Source: Arcobacter sp.
Lineage (GTDB): Bacteria; Campylobacterota; Campylobacteria; Campylobacterales; Sulfurimonadaceae
Assembly (NCBI GenBank): GCA_024637195.1
Contig: JAGXFN010000003.1
Coordinates: forward strand, 62,001-126,000
Length of the DNA stretch: 64,000 bases
Reading direction: 5' to 3'
Shown here: positions 63,837 to 64,000 of the stretch, piece by piece
Layout of the letters: each line of letters begins with the position of its first letter
Position numbering within the stretch: position 1 is the first letter of the stretch
Notes under the pieces: model-generated
Database searches by the model: none
The model's input: only the letters and a program-made list of their open reading frames with translations
Told to the model about the DNA's origin: nothing
Position numbers and translations under genes: made by a program

Positions 63837-64000
63837 CTACTGTTTGGTGTCAAAATAGAGTGCGATCTTCTCTATTAAAATATTGTTTGTCTGTATCTCT
63901 TTTTCAAGCCGCTGTATCTCTACGGAGTTTCCCAGTGATTCGAGCTCGTAGACAGACTTGGCGCCGGTTTGAACCTGCTGCTTGGTAAAGGTATAAAGTT
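63837..64000 (-). CDS. TolC-family outer-membrane efflux protein, C-terminal end (runs off the window)
   Basis: The frame encodes 54 residues ending LIEKIALYFDTKQ and contains LYTFTKQQVQTGAKSVYELE, the conserved C-terminal coil of TolC-family proteins. The start lies outside the window. It is followed by the adaptor and the ABC genes, so this is a complete tripartite exporter. Confidence 0.8.
   Translation of the reverse strand, partial: LYTFTKQQVQTGAKSVYELESLGNSVEIQRLEKEIQTNNILIEKIALYFDTKQ

Overview
The window looks like part of a free-living Campylobacterota (epsilonproteobacterial) chromosome, probably close to Sulfurimonas or its relatives. The evidence is the H. pylori-type fliK-flgD-flgE2-flgE flagellar cluster with RpoN promoters of the TTGGAAC-N5-TGCTT type, a desulforubrerythrin, a di-heme cytochrome c peroxidase, RNase J beside ksgA, the histidine-kinase H-box GEMVGMIAHQWRQPL, and class Ia ribonucleotide reductase with separated subunits. 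No rRNA, tRNA, CRISPR array or complete transposase was seen.

Layout. 1-3.9 kb holds flagellar hook genes with two RpoN promoters. 3.9-8.1 kb holds a possibly exported nuclease-like protein, a low-molecular-weight phosphatase, two methyltransferases, a nitrilase-family amidase and nrdB. 8.2-16.2 kb holds selO, typA, nrdA and purB. 16.3-19.1 kb has two perfect parS sites, one inside an RluA-family gene, followed by an OlsF-like double acyltransferase. 19.05-19.75 kb is an AT-rich gap with a pseudoknot and an orphan terminator. 19.8-25 kb carries peroxide-defence genes (rubrerythrin, cytochrome c peroxidase), rlmN and hisF. 25-35.2 kb carries ksgA overlapping RNase J, a DUF748 envelope protein, kdsD, rluB, yjbQ and rarA. 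35.2-45.4 kb is a transport block: Na/Pi symporter, a P-type ATPase, Kef-like antiporter and tandem Usp operon, and a small remnant of trpB. 45.4-49.7 kb carries a glutathione peroxidase, an SDR-DUF2867 protein, trpB and a lipocalin. 49.77-51.5 kb is an apparent 1.5-kb insertion. 51.5-53.8 kb is phrB-ybgA. 54.0-60.7 kb is a signalling operon. 60.7-64.0 kb is a MacAB-TolC type exporter.

The two most unusual regions are the following. (1) The insertion at about 49.95-51.47 kb lies between 15-bp direct repeats and carries one gene for a lipoprotein with a FISUMP (C-type-lectin-like) domain. Its last 192 bases are strikingly adenine-poor (34 of 192) compared with the AT-rich remainder, and a 9-bp-arm inverted repeat follows shortly after the stop codon. 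This is the architecture of a diversity-generating-retroelement (DGR) target. No reverse transcriptase or template repeat is visible here, so it would be a remote target. (2) The operon at 54.0-60.7 kb couples a MASE3-PAS histidine kinase to two response regulators (REC-HD-GYP with a degenerate GGDEF domain, and REC-PAS-PilZ) and an ODP-type diiron metallo-beta-lactamase protein. This suggests a self-contained sensory circuit that links oxygen or redox state to c-di-GMP.

A genome-scale oddity is the octamer palindrome GCTATAGC, which occurs 11 times in the window against about one expected by chance.
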